Of a DNA stretch of 64,000 nt, positions 47,317 through 56,327 are shown one piece after another. Position 1 is the stretch's first letter; every line of letters starts with the position of its first letter. The DNA comes from Geobacillus thermocatenulatus (GTDB lineage: Bacteria > Bacillota > Bacilli > Bacillales > Anoxybacillaceae): NCBI RefSeq assembly GCF_002217655.1, contig NZ_NEWK01000001.1, positions 568,001-632,000 of the forward strand. The letters are read 5' to 3'. The position numbers and the translations under genes were made by a program. Below the pieces are notes generated by a model. It ran no database searches and was not told the origin of the DNA. It was given only the letters and a program-made list of their open reading frames with translations.

Positions 47317-47670
47317 ATGACATTCAAACCGGTTGAAATTTGTGTGTACGGGGCTGACGTCATTTGCCCGGCATGCGTGCAGCTGCCGTCGTCGAAAGAA
47401 ACGTACGAGTGGCTCGAGGCCGCGCTGCGCCGTAAGTATCCGAATCAGCCGTTTGTGATGACGTACGTCGACATTTTTGCGCCGCCGGCCGATGACGAGG
47501 AGAAGCGGGAGCTCGCGCAGACGATCGTCGAAGAAGATTGGGTGTACCCGGTCGTGGTGATCGAAGGAAACGTCGTCGCCGAAGGCAACCCGCGGCTCAA
47601 GGCGATTTGTGCAGAAATGGAAAAATTCGGGTATCAACCGTCGGCGCCGGAAGGGAAAAAGGCGGAATGA
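47317..47670 (+). CDS. yuzD: YuzD-like disulfide-type protein (DUF1462)
   Basis: 117 residues from ATG at 47317 after AAAGGGTG. Thioredoxin-fold look with ICVYGADVICPACVQLPSSK containing C-P-A-C, then VYPVVVIEGNVVAEGNPRLK near the cis-Pro position. DUF1462 (YuzD) family of Bacilli. Sits between Nfu and NADH dehydrogenase-like yutJ. Redox function inferred from the CxxC. Confidence 0.8.
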   Translation: MTFKPVEICVYGADVICPACVQLPSSKETYEWLEAALRRKYPNQPFVMTYVDIFAPPADDEEKRELAQTIVEEDWVYPVVVIEGNVVAEGNPRLKAICAEMEKFGYQPSAPEGKKAE

Positions 47671-47684
47671 ACTCCGCCTTTTTC
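47656..47684. terminator. Terminator overlapping the end of yuzD
   Basis: AAAAAGGCGGA pairs with TCCGCCTTTTT around ATGAAC; the yuzD stop is in the loop. It may also stop the convergent yutJ. Confidence 0.8.
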
Positions 47685-47708
47685 ACTGGATAAGGGTCAG
47701 TTGTGCTG

Positions 47709-48779
47709 TCAGTACCCATGGTGATGCTTGTACATCCACAAAATGCCTGATTTCAACAAACGCGGCACCCGGCCGGTGAGCGGGCGGTCGGCGAGCAAGC
47801 CGAAGCCGTGCTTTTTGCCGAGCGAGCCGAGAATGCCTTTTAATTTGATTGGCGGGAATTCGCTCGGTGGTTCTTCTCCGTTCCACCGCTTTTGCAGCAC
47901 TTGGACGATTTGCTCGGCTTGCGCTTCAGCCAGCTGGGCGCTCGGCGAATGCGGCAGGCTCGCACAGTCGCCAACGACGTAGACGTTTTCATAGCCGGGG
48001 ATGTGATGGCGCTTCGTCAGCACGACGCGGCCTTGCTTGTCCTTTTCGACATTCAGTTCGCGGACGACGCGGTTGGGCTGAATGCCGGCCGTCCAGACGA
48101 TGACGTCGCACTTGACCGGCTCGTCGTGGTTGTACAAGACGCCAGGTTCGACTTTCGTGACGTTGGAGTTGCGGACGATTTCCACCTTGTGTTCCACGAA
48201 CCATCCTTCCACATAATCGCTCAACCGTTTCGGAAACATCGGCAAAATGCGCTCACCGCGGTCAAACAGCTTGATGTGCAAGTCCGGACGGCTCTCCGCC
48301 AGTTCGCTGGCCAGTTCGACGCCGCTCAATCCCGCGCCGACGATGCCGACCGTCGCTTTCGGCGGCAAATTGTTTAGCGCTTCATAGGCGGCGCGCGCTT
48401 TATCGATCGACTGGATGCTGTACGTATGCGCCTCGGCGCCCGGCACCCCGTGGTATTTGTCTTCGCAGCCCAATCCGATCACGACATCATCGTAGCGGAC
48501 GCTGCTCCCATCCTTTAAATGGACGAGCTGCTGGTCGAGATCAATCGAGACGACTTCGCCGAATTGGTACACAAGCTGCGGATGTTCCGGAAACGGGACG
48601 CGGATGTGATGGTCGCTGACCGTTCCCGCGGCCAAGGCGTAATATTCCGTTTTTAAACAGTGGTACGGAACGCGGTCGATGAGGATAATATGAATGTCGT
48701 TTGGCAATTCGTCCGGGAGGAGGCGTTGCAAAATACGCATATTGCCGTATCCTCCGCCAAGCAATACAAGTTGTCTCAT
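47709..48779 (-). CDS. yutJ: NADH dehydrogenase-like FAD oxidoreductase (YutJ)
   Basis: 356 residues from ATG at 48779. Two-dinucleotide-binding fold: N-terminal FAD motif LVLLGGGYGNMRIL, central NAD motif VGIVGAGLSGVELASELAE, and the second FAD motif NVYVVGDCASL. It is a shorter relative of type II NADH dehydrogenases (YutJ); a quinone-interacting C-terminal helix is present (RLLKSGILWMYKHHHGY). The frame extends 28 codons upstream without a ribosome site. Electron acceptor is not known. Confidence 0.85.
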   Translation of the reverse strand: MRQLVLLGGGYGNMRILQRLLPDELPNDIHIILIDRVPYHCLKTEYYALAAGTVSDHHIRVPFPEHPQLVYQFGEVVSIDLDQQLVHLKDGSSVRYDDVVIGLGCEDKYHGVPGAEAHTYSIQSIDKARAAYEALNNLPPKATVGIVGAGLSGVELASELAESRPDLHIKLFDRGERILPMFPKRLSDYVEGWFVEHKVEIVRNSNVTKVEPGVLYNHDEPVKCDVIVWTAGIQPNRVVRELNVEKDKQGRVVLTKRHHIPGYENVYVVGDCASLPHSPSAQLAEAQAEQIVQVLQKRWNGEEPPSEFPPIKLKGILGSLGKKHGFGLLADRPLTGRVPRLLKSGILWMYKHHHGY

Positions 48780-48948
48780 CGTGAAAAATCCCCTTTTGAC
48801 GAGTTTCGAAAGCCGACAATGCCATAGAAAAGTATAACGAATTTGTGACAAAAGAACAATCATTTTTCCGCTTCCTCGATCGAATGAGCATCTTCATTGA
48901 CGCCGCGTCGGAAAACCGCTACGATGGGAAGAGGAAGGTGAACCGCAT

Positions 48949-49188
48949 ATGATGTTGCCCATCATCGAATTTTGCATCAGCAACTTAGCCAGCGGGTCGT
49001 ACAAAGCAATGGAAATGTTGGAAAAGGATCCGAACTTGGACATCATGGAATACAGTTGCTTAAGCTATTGCACACGCTGCGCGGAAACGCTGTTTGCGCT
49101 CGTCAACGGCGAGTTTGTCAGCGGCGAAACACCCGAGCAGCTCGTGGAAAAGATTTATCGGCATCTCGAGGAAAACCCAATGTTTTAA
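48949..49188 (+). CDS. yuzB: DUF1450 protein YuzB
   Basis: 79 residues. Begins [20 protein letters not shown]; carries Cys at C9 and in [20 protein letters not shown], a pattern of DUF1450/YuzB. Cysteine-rich and small, with a thioredoxin-like ferredoxin look; proposed roles are speculative. GGAAGGTG precedes the start. A near-perfect hairpin follows the stop. Confidence 0.8.
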   Translation: MMLPIIEFCISNLASGSYKAMEMLEKDPNLDIMEYSCLSYCTRCAETLFALVNGEFVSGETPEQLVEKIYRHLEENPMF

Positions 49189-49197
49189 CGAAAAAAG

Positions 49198-49223
49198 GAG
49201 GATGTCCGCGATGCGGCATCCTC
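49198..49223 (+). terminator. Hairpin after yuzB
   Basis: GAGGATGTCCGC pairs with GCGGCATCCTC (one mismatch/bulge) around GAT; only a short T-poor tail (TTCAATA) follows, so termination may be weak. Confidence 0.45.
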
Positions 49224-49321
49224 TTCAATATATGATGAAAAAACGGGGGATATTCCCATTGTGCCCAGGAGATGCCGCCATTATACATGCGAAGCGCAAA
49301 AAATGTTCAGGAGGGAGTCAT

Positions 49322-50194
49322 GTGCGTTCTTTTTCGTTTACGAAAATGCATGGATTGGGTAATAGCTACATATACGTGGATCTGTTCCGGGAAGCATTGC
49401 CTGAGGAGGAGCTGCCGGCGATCGCCCGGAGCGTCGCCGATGTCCACACAGGCATCGGCTCCGATGGCTTGATTCTCATTTGTCCATCGGAGAAAGCGCC
49501 ACTCAAAATGCGCATTTTTAACAGCGACGGCTCGGAAGGGAAAAACTGCGGCAACGGTTTGCGCTGCGTGGCGAAATACGCGTACGAGCACGGCATCGTC
49601 CGCGACCGCGCCTTTTTGATTGAAACGCTCTCCGGGCTTGTCGAAGCCCGTGTTGCCGTGGCAGATGGCGAAGTGACAAGCGTGACGGTCGATATGGGCG
49701 AGCCGCGCCTTGAGCGCAGCGCCATTCCGATGGTGGGGCCAAAAGCGGAACGAGTCGTCGCCGAGCCGTTTGCCATCGCTGGGGGCGAATATGAAATGAC
49801 GGCGGTGTCCATGGGCAACCCGCATGTGATCTTTTACGTTGATGACATCCAAAAAGCGCCGGTGACGACGCTTGGCCCGCTCGTGGAAAAGGACCCGCGT
49901 TTTCCGGAAGGGGTGAACGTCGAGTTTGTCGAAGTGGTGAACGAGCGCGAGCTTCATTTCCGCGTCTGGGAGCGCGGCTCCGGCGTGACGCAGGCGTGCG
50001 GGACCGGAGCGTGCGCGGCGGTCGTCGCGTCGGTGTTAAACGGCAAAACGGTGCGCGGGGAGGAAACGGTCGTCCATTTGGCCGGCGGCGATTTAACGAT
50101 CGTCTGGGGGCATGACGGACGCGTGCGCATGACCGGTCCGGCGGAGACCGTGTGCACCGGCGTTTATTACTACCGAGGCGGGCAGAACGGTTGA
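49322..50194 (+). CDS. dapF: DapF, diaminopimelate epimerase
   Basis: 290 residues from a GTG start seven bases after GGAGGG. Catalytic cysteines are C76 in [15 protein letters not shown] and C226 in [29 protein letters not shown] is the family N-terminus. Converts LL- to meso-diaminopimelate for peptidoglycan and lysine. In B. subtilis (yutL) it also lies between yuzB and yutM. A frame open far upstream is non-coding. Confidence 0.96.
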   Translation: MRSFSFTKMHGLGNSYIYVDLFREALPEEELPAIARSVADVHTGIGSDGLILICPSEKAPLKMRIFNSDGSEGKNCGNGLRCVAKYAYEHGIVRDRAFLIETLSGLVEARVAVADGEVTSVTVDMGEPRLERSAIPMVGPKAERVVAEPFAIAGGEYEMTAVSMGNPHVIFYVDDIQKAPVTTLGPLVEKDPRFPEGVNVEFVEVVNERELHFRVWERGSGVTQACGTGACAAVVASVLNGKTVRGEETVVHLAGGDLTIVWGHDGRVRMTGPAETVCTGVYYYRGGQNG

Positions 50195-50220
50195 GCATCG
50201 AAAGGCGAAGGCGGTATACT
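50191..50220 (+). promoter_or_regulatory. Promoter of yutM within the end of dapF
   Basis: TTGAGC and TATACT with an 18-base spacer; the -35 overlaps the dapF stop. A leader of about 120 bases follows. Confidence 0.5.
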
Positions 50221-50346
50221 ATTAAGTAAGACGGGAACCATTCAAGGAGATTCGCTCTATCTGAGCCGTCGGATGAAAGCGGGCGAACCTGTCGAAAAAC
50301 GGCCAAGTTGTTTGGCCAGTGTCAACCGTTAAAGGAGGGAGCATGG

Positions 50347-50712
50347 ATGGCAGAGGCAGTTATTACGCTGACAGAAGCGGCAGCGTTTCAAATCAAAGAT
50401 ATGATGAAAGAGCAGGAAGAAGAGGGAGCGTACTTGCGCGTCGGCGTCCATGGCGGCGGCTGCAGCGGGTTGTCGTACGGCATGGGCTTTGACCATGAGC
50501 GGCGTGAGGATGACATCGAATTTGAGCAGCACGGCATCAAAATTTTGGTCGACCGCGACAGCGCGCCGATTTTGCGCGGCACGGTCATCGATTACAAGCA
50601 GTCTTTGCTTGGCGGCGGGTTTACGATCAACAATCCGAACGCCATTGCGACATGCGGTTGCGGCTCCTCGTTCCGCACAGCGACCAATGCCGGCACGCCG
50701 GAGCAATGCTAA
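50347..50712 (+). CDS. yutM: A-type Fe-S carrier (YutM, ErpA/SufA-like)
   Basis: 121 residues from ATG at 50347 behind AAAGGAGGG. Three conserved Cys: C39 in GGGCSGLSYGM and C103/C105 in ATCGCGSSFR, the HesB/IscA pattern. It binds iron or Fe-S clusters and passes them to target proteins, and together with yutI and the suf operon completes the Fe-S pathway in this window. Confidence 0.92.
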   Translation: MAEAVITLTEAAAFQIKDMMKEQEEEGAYLRVGVHGGGCSGLSYGMGFDHERREDDIEFEQHGIKILVDRDSAPILRGTVIDYKQSLLGGGFTINNPNAIATCGCGSSFRTATNAGTPEQC

Positions 50713-50936
50713 GCGGACGGACCGGTTGACCTCCATCCGACTGGCAGAGGCAAACGGCCTGTCTTGCCGTGATCGCTGGGCTCTTGAGAAGGCCGGTTTT
50801 TGCCGCACGGCCGGTTGAAAACGCGGGCGTGTACCGACTGGCGAAATGTTGGAAGGGTGGTCTTTCCCTCAGGAATTGAGGGAAACGGGCGCGCTCCAAC
50901 TTTGGCCTTTTCGGGAGCGCCAAAGGAGGAGAAACG

Positions 50937-51239
50937 ATGAAAGGACAAATCAATGTCATCTTGGCGCTTGTCTTGGCGCTCATTGTGGCGCTGCTGGCGG
51001 TGGCGAATGTCGAGCAGGTGACGATCCATTATTTAGTCGGGGAAACCCGCTTGCCGCTCATTATCGTCATTTTAAGTTCGGCCGTCCTTGGCGGCCTTGT
51101 CGTCGGCATGCTCGGATGGGTGCGTTTGTTCAGCCTGCGCCGGCAGGTGAAGTTGCTCGAGAGAGAGCGGGAGGAATGGATGAAAAACAAGGCTGGGAAT
51201 CATGATGGCGAGTCGGTTTCGCTGGAGCAAGAGGGATGA
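50937..51239 (+). CDS. DUF1049 (LapA-domain) membrane protein
   Basis: 100 residues: two membrane segments (VILALVLALIVALLAVAN and LIIVILSSAVLGGLVVGML) followed by a charged helical tail (SLRRQVKLLEREREEWM), the LapA/DUF1049 layout (YrvD-like in Bacillus). AAAGGAGGAG precedes the start. The family is tied to envelope assembly in Gram-negatives; role in Bacilli unknown. Confidence 0.75.
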   Translation: MKGQINVILALVLALIVALLAVANVEQVTIHYLVGETRLPLIIVILSSAVLGGLVVGMLGWVRLFSLRRQVKLLEREREEWMKNKAGNHDGESVSLEQEG

Positions 51240-51250
51240 GGCACGAGCAT

Positions 51251-51285
51251 GGCGCCCCCAACAAAGAGGGGGCGCCTTTTGCTTG
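51251..51285. terminator. Terminator after the DUF1049 gene
   Basis: Nine-base GGCGCCCCC pairs with GGGGGCGCC, followed by TTTTGCTTG. Confidence 0.8.
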
Positions 51286-51401
51286 AAAAACGGGTGTGGA
51301 CGGGGCGGGCTATACGAATGGCTCCAATCAGTCGGGATGCAGCGTTAAGGCGAAATGCCGAGCGCCCCTTCGCTTCCGCTTGTGTTCCCGACGGAGCGCC
51401 A

Positions 51402-52394
51402 TTAAAACAGCGATGTCGAGTGCGCCGGCTGCATCCGCGCCGTCGGGTCGATGTACGTTTTCGCGCTGCTGATGGCGATCGGCGCTTCGCCAAAGCCGCA
51501 GGCGATCAGCTTGATTTTCCCGTCGTACGTGCAAATGTCGCCCGCTGCATACACGCCGGGGATGTTTGTTTCCATCCGCGAGTTGACTTTGATCGCATTT
51601 TTTTCGATGTCAAGCCCCCAGTTTTTGATCGGGCCAAGCGAAGAGACAAAGCCGTAGTTGACAACGACGGCGTCGACATCGATCGTTTCTTTCGTTCCTT
51701 CGTTCACATGCTCGAGGATGACTTGGCGGATGGCGTGCTCATCGCCGACGAGTTCAACGGGCACAAACGGCGTTTTCACGTGCACGTGCGATTTCATGAG
51801 CTGCTCGACGCTGTGTTCATGGGCGCGGAATTTGTCGCGGCGGTGCACGATCGTGACGCTTTGGGCGATCGGTTCAAGCATAAGCGACCAGTCAACGGCT
51901 GAGTCGCCGCCGCCGCAGACGAGCACGCGCTTTCCGGAAAACTGCTCCAAGTCGTTGATGAAGTAATGCAAGTTTTTTCCTTCATAGCGGGAAGCGTTTT
52001 CGATTTCGAGCCGACGCGGCTGAAAGGCGCCGTTTCCGGCGGTGATGATGATTGTTTTCGAATAATGGATTTGTTGATTGGTGACGAGTTTAAACGTTCC
52101 GTCCTCCTGCTTTTCGAGCGTGTCGACCGACTCGTTTAGGCAGACGGTCGGGGAAAATAGGCCCATCTGCTCTTTCAGCTGGTTGACAAGCTCTTGGGCG
52201 CGCACTTTCGGAAATCCGGCGACATCATATATGTATTTTTCCGGATATAACGCGGCCAGCTGTCCCCCAAGCTGCGGAAGGCTTTCAATGATTTTCACTT
52301 TCATTTGCCGCAAGCCGCCGTAAAACGCGGCGAACATCCCGGTCGGCCCGCCGCCGATGATCGTGACGTCATACATCGTGCGATCTTCTTTCAT
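51402..52394 (-). CDS. yumC: YumC, ferredoxin/flavodoxin-NADP+ reductase (type 2)
   Basis: 330 residues from ATG at 52394, six bases after GGAGGG. Thioredoxin-reductase-like FNR lacking the redox Cys pair: FAD motif [42 protein letters not shown](P) motif [13 protein letters not shown] and [12 protein letters not shown], and the FAD site [15 protein letters not shown]. It passes electrons from NADPH to ferredoxin or flavodoxin. Divergent from yumB as in B. subtilis. Very close to B. subtilis YumC as recalled. Confidence 0.95.
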   Translation of the reverse strand: MKEDRTMYDVTIIGGGPTGMFAAFYGGLRQMKVKIIESLPQLGGQLAALYPEKYIYDVAGFPKVRAQELVNQLKEQMGLFSPTVCLNESVDTLEKQEDGTFKLVTNQQIHYSKTIIITAGNGAFQPRRLEIENASRYEGKNLHYFINDLEQFSGKRVLVCGGGDSAVDWSLMLEPIAQSVTIVHRRDKFRAHEHSVEQLMKSHVHVKTPFVPVELVGDEHAIRQVILEHVNEGTKETIDVDAVVVNYGFVSSLGPIKNWGLDIEKNAIKVNSRMETNIPGVYAAGDICTYDGKIKLIACGFGEAPIAISSAKTYIDPTARMQPAHSTSLF

Positions 52395-52589
52395 CAACAT
52401 CCCTCCCTGCATGAAATGAATGGCTGCACAACTTTATCTTACCATAAATAATGGCCGTTCATAACGAAAGAAATTTTCTGGCCAAAGCGGCGAAAAAAGT
52501 CTTGAAATGGGAAAGAAAAAGGACTAATATGGTGAGTGGAGAAATTGTTAAGGTTTTGTGACAGTCTCCCGACATTTTTTTGGCAAGGA

Positions 52590-52607
52590 ACGTGAAGTAT
52601 TTCACAA
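52590..52607 (+). promoter_or_regulatory. Rex-box-like site before yumB
   Basis: ACGTGAAGTATTTCACAA matches the Rex consensus TTGTGAAWWNWTTCACAA at all but the first two positions and the centre W/G, with the correct four-base centre. It lies 75 bases before yumB, between divergent yumC and yumB. Rex is the NADH/NAD+-sensing repressor. Confidence 0.6.
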
Positions 52608-52681
52608 ACTCCGTTCAATAAAAATGGGGACGGCCGCAAAAGCTATACTTACGAATGAAAAAAAGGATGGAAGGGATTCAA

Positions 52682-53896
52682 ATGAAAAAACCGAATGTGG
52701 TCATTTTAGGAGCCGGCTATGGCGGGTTGATGACGACTGTCCGTCTGCAAAAGCTCATCGGCGTGAACGAAGCGAACATTACGCTTGTCAACAAGCATGA
52801 TTACCATTATGAGACGACGTGGCTTCATGAGGCATCGGCCGGAACGCTGCACCATGACCGCGTCCGGTATCCGATCCGCGATGTCATCGACCGGAACAAA
52901 GTGAAATTCATCCAAGATACGGTGACGAAAATCATTCCAAACGAAAAGAAAGTGCTGCTTGAAAACGGCGAGCTGACGTACGATTACCTTGTCATCGCCC
53001 TCGGGTTTGAGTCGGAGACGTTTGGCATCAAAGGATTGAAAGAACACGCGTTTTCGATCGCCAACGTCGACGCCGCGCGGCAAATCCGCGAACATATCGA
53101 ATACCAGTTTGCGACGTACAACGCGGAAGAGGAAAAGAAAGAGGAGCGGTTGACGATCGTTGTCGGCGGGGCGGGATTTACCGGCATTGAATTTTTAGGC
53201 GAGCTCGCCAACCGGATGCCGGAGCTGTGCCGCGAGTATGACATCGACCCGCACAAAGTGCGCATCATTTGCGTTGAGGCGGCGCCGACGGCGCTGCCGG
53301 GCTTCGATCCGGAGCTCGTCGAGTACGCGGTCAGCCAGCTTGAGCGCAAAGGCGTCGAGTTTCGAATCGGCACGGCCATTAAGGAATGCACGCCGAACGG
53401 CATCATTGTCGCCAAAGGGGATGACATTGAGGAGATCAAAGCCGGCACGGTCATTTGGGCAGCCGGCGTGCGCGGCAGCCGCGTCATCGAGGAATCTGGA
53501 TTTGAAGCGGCGCGGGCGCGCATTAAAGTGGACCCGTACTTGCGTGTCCCGGGGCATGAAGACATTTTCGTCGTCGGCGACTGTTCGCTCGTGATTGATG
53601 AAGAAACGAACCGCCCGTATCCGCCGACGGCGCAAATCGCCATGCAAGAAGGCCAGCTGTGCGCGAAAAACTTGGCGGTGCTCATCCGTGGACAAGGGGA
53701 GCTGGAGCCGTTTAAGCCGGATATTAAAGGGACGGTTTGCTCGCTCGGCCATGATGATGCCATCGGCGTCGTGTTCGGCAAAAAGCTGTGGGGCGCGAAA
53801 GCGAGCTTCATGAAAAAAGTGATCGACAACCGCGCCTTGTATTTGATCGGCGGTTCGTCGCTTGTGATGAAAAAAGGCAAATTTAAATTTTTCTGA
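52682..53896 (+). CDS. yumB: YumB, type II NADH dehydrogenase
   Basis: 404 residues from ATG at 52682, six bases after AAGGGA. FAD motif [24 protein letters not shown] motif [20 protein letters not shown] and second FAD block [20 protein letters not shown] followed by [11 protein letters not shown]; the C-terminal [18 protein letters not shown] is the membrane-binding end. A non-pumping NADH:quinone oxidoreductase (NDH-2) at the inner membrane face, the main entry of NADH electrons in aerobic Bacilli. Confidence 0.93.
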   Translation: MKKPNVVILGAGYGGLMTTVRLQKLIGVNEANITLVNKHDYHYETTWLHEASAGTLHHDRVRYPIRDVIDRNKVKFIQDTVTKIIPNEKKVLLENGELTYDYLVIALGFESETFGIKGLKEHAFSIANVDAARQIREHIEYQFATYNAEEEKKEERLTIVVGGAGFTGIEFLGELANRMPELCREYDIDPHKVRIICVEAAPTALPGFDPELVEYAVSQLERKGVEFRIGTAIKECTPNGIIVAKGDDIEEIKAGTVIWAAGVRGSRVIEESGFEAARARIKVDPYLRVPGHEDIFVVGDCSLVIDEETNRPYPPTAQIAMQEGQLCAKNLAVLIRGQGELEPFKPDIKGTVCSLGHDDAIGVVFGKKLWGAKASFMKKVIDNRALYLIGGSSLVMKKGKFKFF

Positions 53897-53903
53897 TTGA
53901 TCG

Positions 53904-53935
53904 AAAAAGCTCCCGCGACGGCGGGAGCTTTTTTG
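53904..53935 (+). terminator. Terminator after yumB
   Basis: AAAAAGCTCCCGC pairs with GCGGGAGCTTTTTT around GACG. Confidence 0.9.
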
Positions 53936-54007
53936 CATGGCAATGAAACAGGGATCCGCCGCCTGCTTGTCGAAATACAAACGGTGTATAACGATCGGGA
54001 GAAAAGG

Positions 54008-54520
54008 ATGAGGACGATGGACAAGAAACGAGGAAACGTTTGGATTGCGGCGGCTGGACTGGTCATCAACGAGAAGGGGGAATGGCTCGTTGTCCAAAAA
54101 AAATACAGCGGATTAAAGGGCAAATGGTCGCTGCCAGCCGGGTTCGTCCAGCCGGGGGAAATGCTCGATGAGGCGGCGGTTCGGGAAGTGAAGGAAGAAA
54201 CGGGGATCGACGCCGAACCGGTCGCGCTCCTTGGCTTGCGCACCGGCGTCATCGCTGGGGAGATCAGCGACAATATGGCGATTTTTCTGTTGCGCCCGCT
54301 CTCGCGCGACATCGTCGTGCAGACGGATGAGCTGTATGCCGCCGCGTTTTTAAGCAAAACGGCGCTTCAGAATGATCCGAACACATCAGGCTTGCTTCGC
54401 TATTTGTTGGCGCTCGAGCCGCTTGATTCCCTTTCGCTGCATGACGGCCTCAACCCGGGCGATCCGTTCGGCTACACGAAATACCGCCTTTACTTTGAAT
54501 CATCGAAATTGAAAGAATAG
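54008..54520 (+). CDS. NUDIX hydrolase
   Basis: About 170 residues from ATG at 54008 (an alternative ATG three codons later). The NUDIX box is complete: [23 protein letters not shown], following [12 protein letters not shown]. Hydrolyses nucleoside-diphosphate-X compounds; the substrate is not evident. The end contains [17 protein letters not shown]. Lies between yumB and yuiA, in the same direction. Confidence 0.85.
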   Translation: MRTMDKKRGNVWIAAAGLVINEKGEWLVVQKKYSGLKGKWSLPAGFVQPGEMLDEAAVREVKEETGIDAEPVALLGLRTGVIAGEISDNMAIFLLRPLSRDIVVQTDELYAAAFLSKTALQNDPNTSGLLRYLLALEPLDSLSLHDGLNPGDPFGYTKYRLYFESSKLKE

Positions 54521-54587
54521 TGAAGAAAATAAAAGTGATCGAAAGATGTATCCGCTTACACGGACGAAAACAGGGGAGAATCGCTGT

Positions 54588-54615
54588 TTGTTTTTACAGA
54601 AAATTTTGATATATT
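54588..54615 (+). promoter_or_regulatory. Possible promoter of yuiA
   Basis: TTGTTT and TATATT with a 16-base spacer in an AT-rich stretch, 30 bases before the yuiA start. Confidence 0.4.
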
Positions 54616-54644
54616 AATAAAAAAAGAAACGGAGGGGAACATCG

Positions 54645-54782
54645 ATGACAAAAACATGGACCATGAACGACTGCCCGTACTGCGAGGGGCATGGATACGT
54701 TCAGCTGCTTTTGGGCGGATCGGAAACGTGCTACAGCTGCCAAGGAACGGGAAGCGATGGCGAAGAGTATGACGACCATTGA
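54645..54782 (+). CDS. yuiA: YuiA-like small double zinc-finger protein
   Basis: 45 residues, behind GGAGGGG seven bases upstream. It contains two C-x-x-C-x-G-x-G units, CPYCEGHG near residue 10 and CYSCQGTG near residue 29, the same spacing pair as the DnaJ zinc-binding repeats, so it should bind one zinc. Matches YuiA, the gene before yuiB in B. subtilis. Function unknown. Below usual length cut-offs but clearly coding. Confidence 0.8.
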   Translation: MTKTWTMNDCPYCEGHGYVQLLLGGSETCYSCQGTGSDGEEYDDH

Positions 54783-54983
54783 CGTTCGTCTGAGGACATG
54801 AAACATCGTTGGAAAGCAATCGAGCCGTCGTGAAAAGGAGCAAATCAGCGGCATTTCGCCAAACAAAGGCTGAGCTCGCAAGGCTTCTCTAATTGAGAAA
54901 TAGATGGGATAGCAGAACGAACATTGACGGTCATCCGTCCGATCCAGTACACTGAAAACGGGTGTACGGGAGGTGAAGGGCGG

Positions 54984-55307
54984 ATGCAAATGAGTTTGCC
55001 GGTTGTTTTCATTTCGATGGTTTTATTTTTTGTGTTGTTTTTTGGCATTGGGTTTTTGTTGAACATGATTTTGCGCATGACGTGGATTTTGGCGGTCTGC
55101 TTTCCGTTGATTGCGGTTTTCATTATTGATGATGTGCCGTTGACGCGCTATTTCACCGCACCGTCCGAGGCGTTCGCCGCGCTCGGCCGGAAAATCACTT
55201 CGCTGGCGGCGGCGGATCTGTTGATTTTGTCAAGCGGCTTTGCCGGCGCTCTTTGCGCCGGATGGGCGATCCGCACGCTGCGGGCGAAAGGGTATCAAAT
55301 GTTTTAG
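54984..55307 (+). CDS. yuiB: YuiB-like membrane protein
   Basis: 107 residues from ATG at 54984, eight bases after GGAGGTG. Three hydrophobic segments: VVFISMVLFFVLFFGIGFLL, WILAVCFPLIAVFII and LLILSSGFAGALCAGWAI. Corresponds to YuiB by location between yuiA and yuiC. Function unknown. Confidence 0.75.
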   Translation: MQMSLPVVFISMVLFFVLFFGIGFLLNMILRMTWILAVCFPLIAVFIIDDVPLTRYFTAPSEAFAALGRKITSLAAADLLILSSGFAGALCAGWAIRTLRAKGYQMF

Positions 55308-55309
55308 AG

Positions 55310-55342
55310 CGTCTCTGCCCTGCAGAGGCGTTTTTTTTTTTG
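55310..55342 (+). terminator. Terminator after yuiB
   Basis: CGTCTCTGC pairs with GCAGAGGCG (small loop), followed by 12 T. Confidence 0.9.
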
Positions 55343-55671
55343 GCTTTTCGTCGAAAGAGGCGCTTGATTTTTTCAGAACATGCCCTCTTGCAGGGAAAAT
55401 TCAGCAATGGCTTGCGCATCCTTGCACGGGAAACCATATCGCTTGTCCCGTATATGTTGCGGTGAGGACTCTTTTTGGCGGACAGGCTGATGATGGCGTT
55501 TGTGCGGAGCGGATGTGTCGGGCCATAGGCGCAACCGTTGCCGAGGATGCTTGCGCCAAAGCCGTTCACCGACGTGGTGAAGCTGGCGGCTTGTTCGTTT
55601 TTTGCCGTCTTCGCAATGAATATTTCGATTTTGAATGGAGATAAATAGAGGTGTGAGAGGAGTTGAGAGCA
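55343..55671 (+). other. Gene-free stretch before yuiC
   Basis: About 330 bases with no open frame that looks coding on either strand (the frames present overlap and lack ribosome sites). It should contain the yuiC promoter but I see no confident -35/-10 pair. A CCGTTCACCGACGTGGTGAAGC segment near 55560 forms a modest hairpin. Confidence 0.4.
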
Positions 55672-56310
55672 TTGAATGGATTTAGGCAGTTCGTGCGCCG
55701 AATCGCGATGACGCTGCTGTTTTTGGCGGCGCTCTTGGCGACATTCGAGTCCGTTTCCGGGGTTGACGCGAAGACGGTTCTCCATCCCTTTCCGAGCGCT
55801 TTATCGATGGATCATCAGCCCATTTGGGGAATGAAAGAGCTCGCGAAAAACGGGGGCCGCTCCGCTTTGCGGCTTGAAGATCATTTTGACTGGTCAAAAT
55901 ATCCATCCGTTGAAGTGGTCGCCACCGGCTATACAGCCGGCATTGAATCGACCGGAAAAACGCCCGATCACCCTGAGTATGGCATCACCTACTCCGGCGT
56001 CCGCGTCAAGCGCGATCTTTATTCGACGATTGCTGCCGATTTATCGATTTTTCCGATCGGCACGATTTTGTTCATCCCCGGATACGGATTCGGCGTCGTC
56101 GCCGACAAAGGCGGGGCGATCAAAGGCCATCGTCTTGATTTATATTACGAAACCGTGGAAGATGTCTATAAATATTGGGGAAAAAGGAAAGTGCAAGTTT
56201 ACATTATCCAAAAAGGGGACGGCACGCTGTCGGAAGAAGAGTTGAAGCGGCTGAACGAAGATGAAACGATGCAAGTGTTCCGGCAGCAATATTTGGAATC
56301 GAAAAGTTAA
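55672..56310 (+). CDS. yuiC: YuiC, 3D-domain muralytic protein
   Basis: 212 residues from TTG at 55672, nine bases after AGGAG; the TTG nine bases earlier touches the ribosome site. N-terminal signal/anchor ([13 protein letters not shown]). The C-terminal half is a 3D domain: [40 protein letters not shown] and [14 protein letters not shown]. 3D proteins related to MltA cleave peptidoglycan as stationary-phase or resuscitation factors; YuiC crystal data support muramidase action. Single gene. Confidence 0.85.
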   Translation: MNGFRQFVRRIAMTLLFLAALLATFESVSGVDAKTVLHPFPSALSMDHQPIWGMKELAKNGGRSALRLEDHFDWSKYPSVEVVATGYTAGIESTGKTPDHPEYGITYSGVRVKRDLYSTIAADLSIFPIGTILFIPGYGFGVVADKGGAIKGHRLDLYYETVEDVYKYWGKRKVQVYIIQKGDGTLSEEELKRLNEDETMQVFRQQYLESKS

Positions 56311-56327
56311 AGGAGGGCTCCCGCGCG

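Noticed and set aside
52984-54357. 457-codon open frame on the minus strand
   Set aside because: Antisense to yumB and the NUDIX gene; Ser-rich shadow sequence with no recognisable domain.
55195-55785. 196-codon minus-strand frame in the yuiB-yuiC gap
   Set aside because: It crosses the yuiB terminator and yuiC start, lacks a ribosome site and has no motif.
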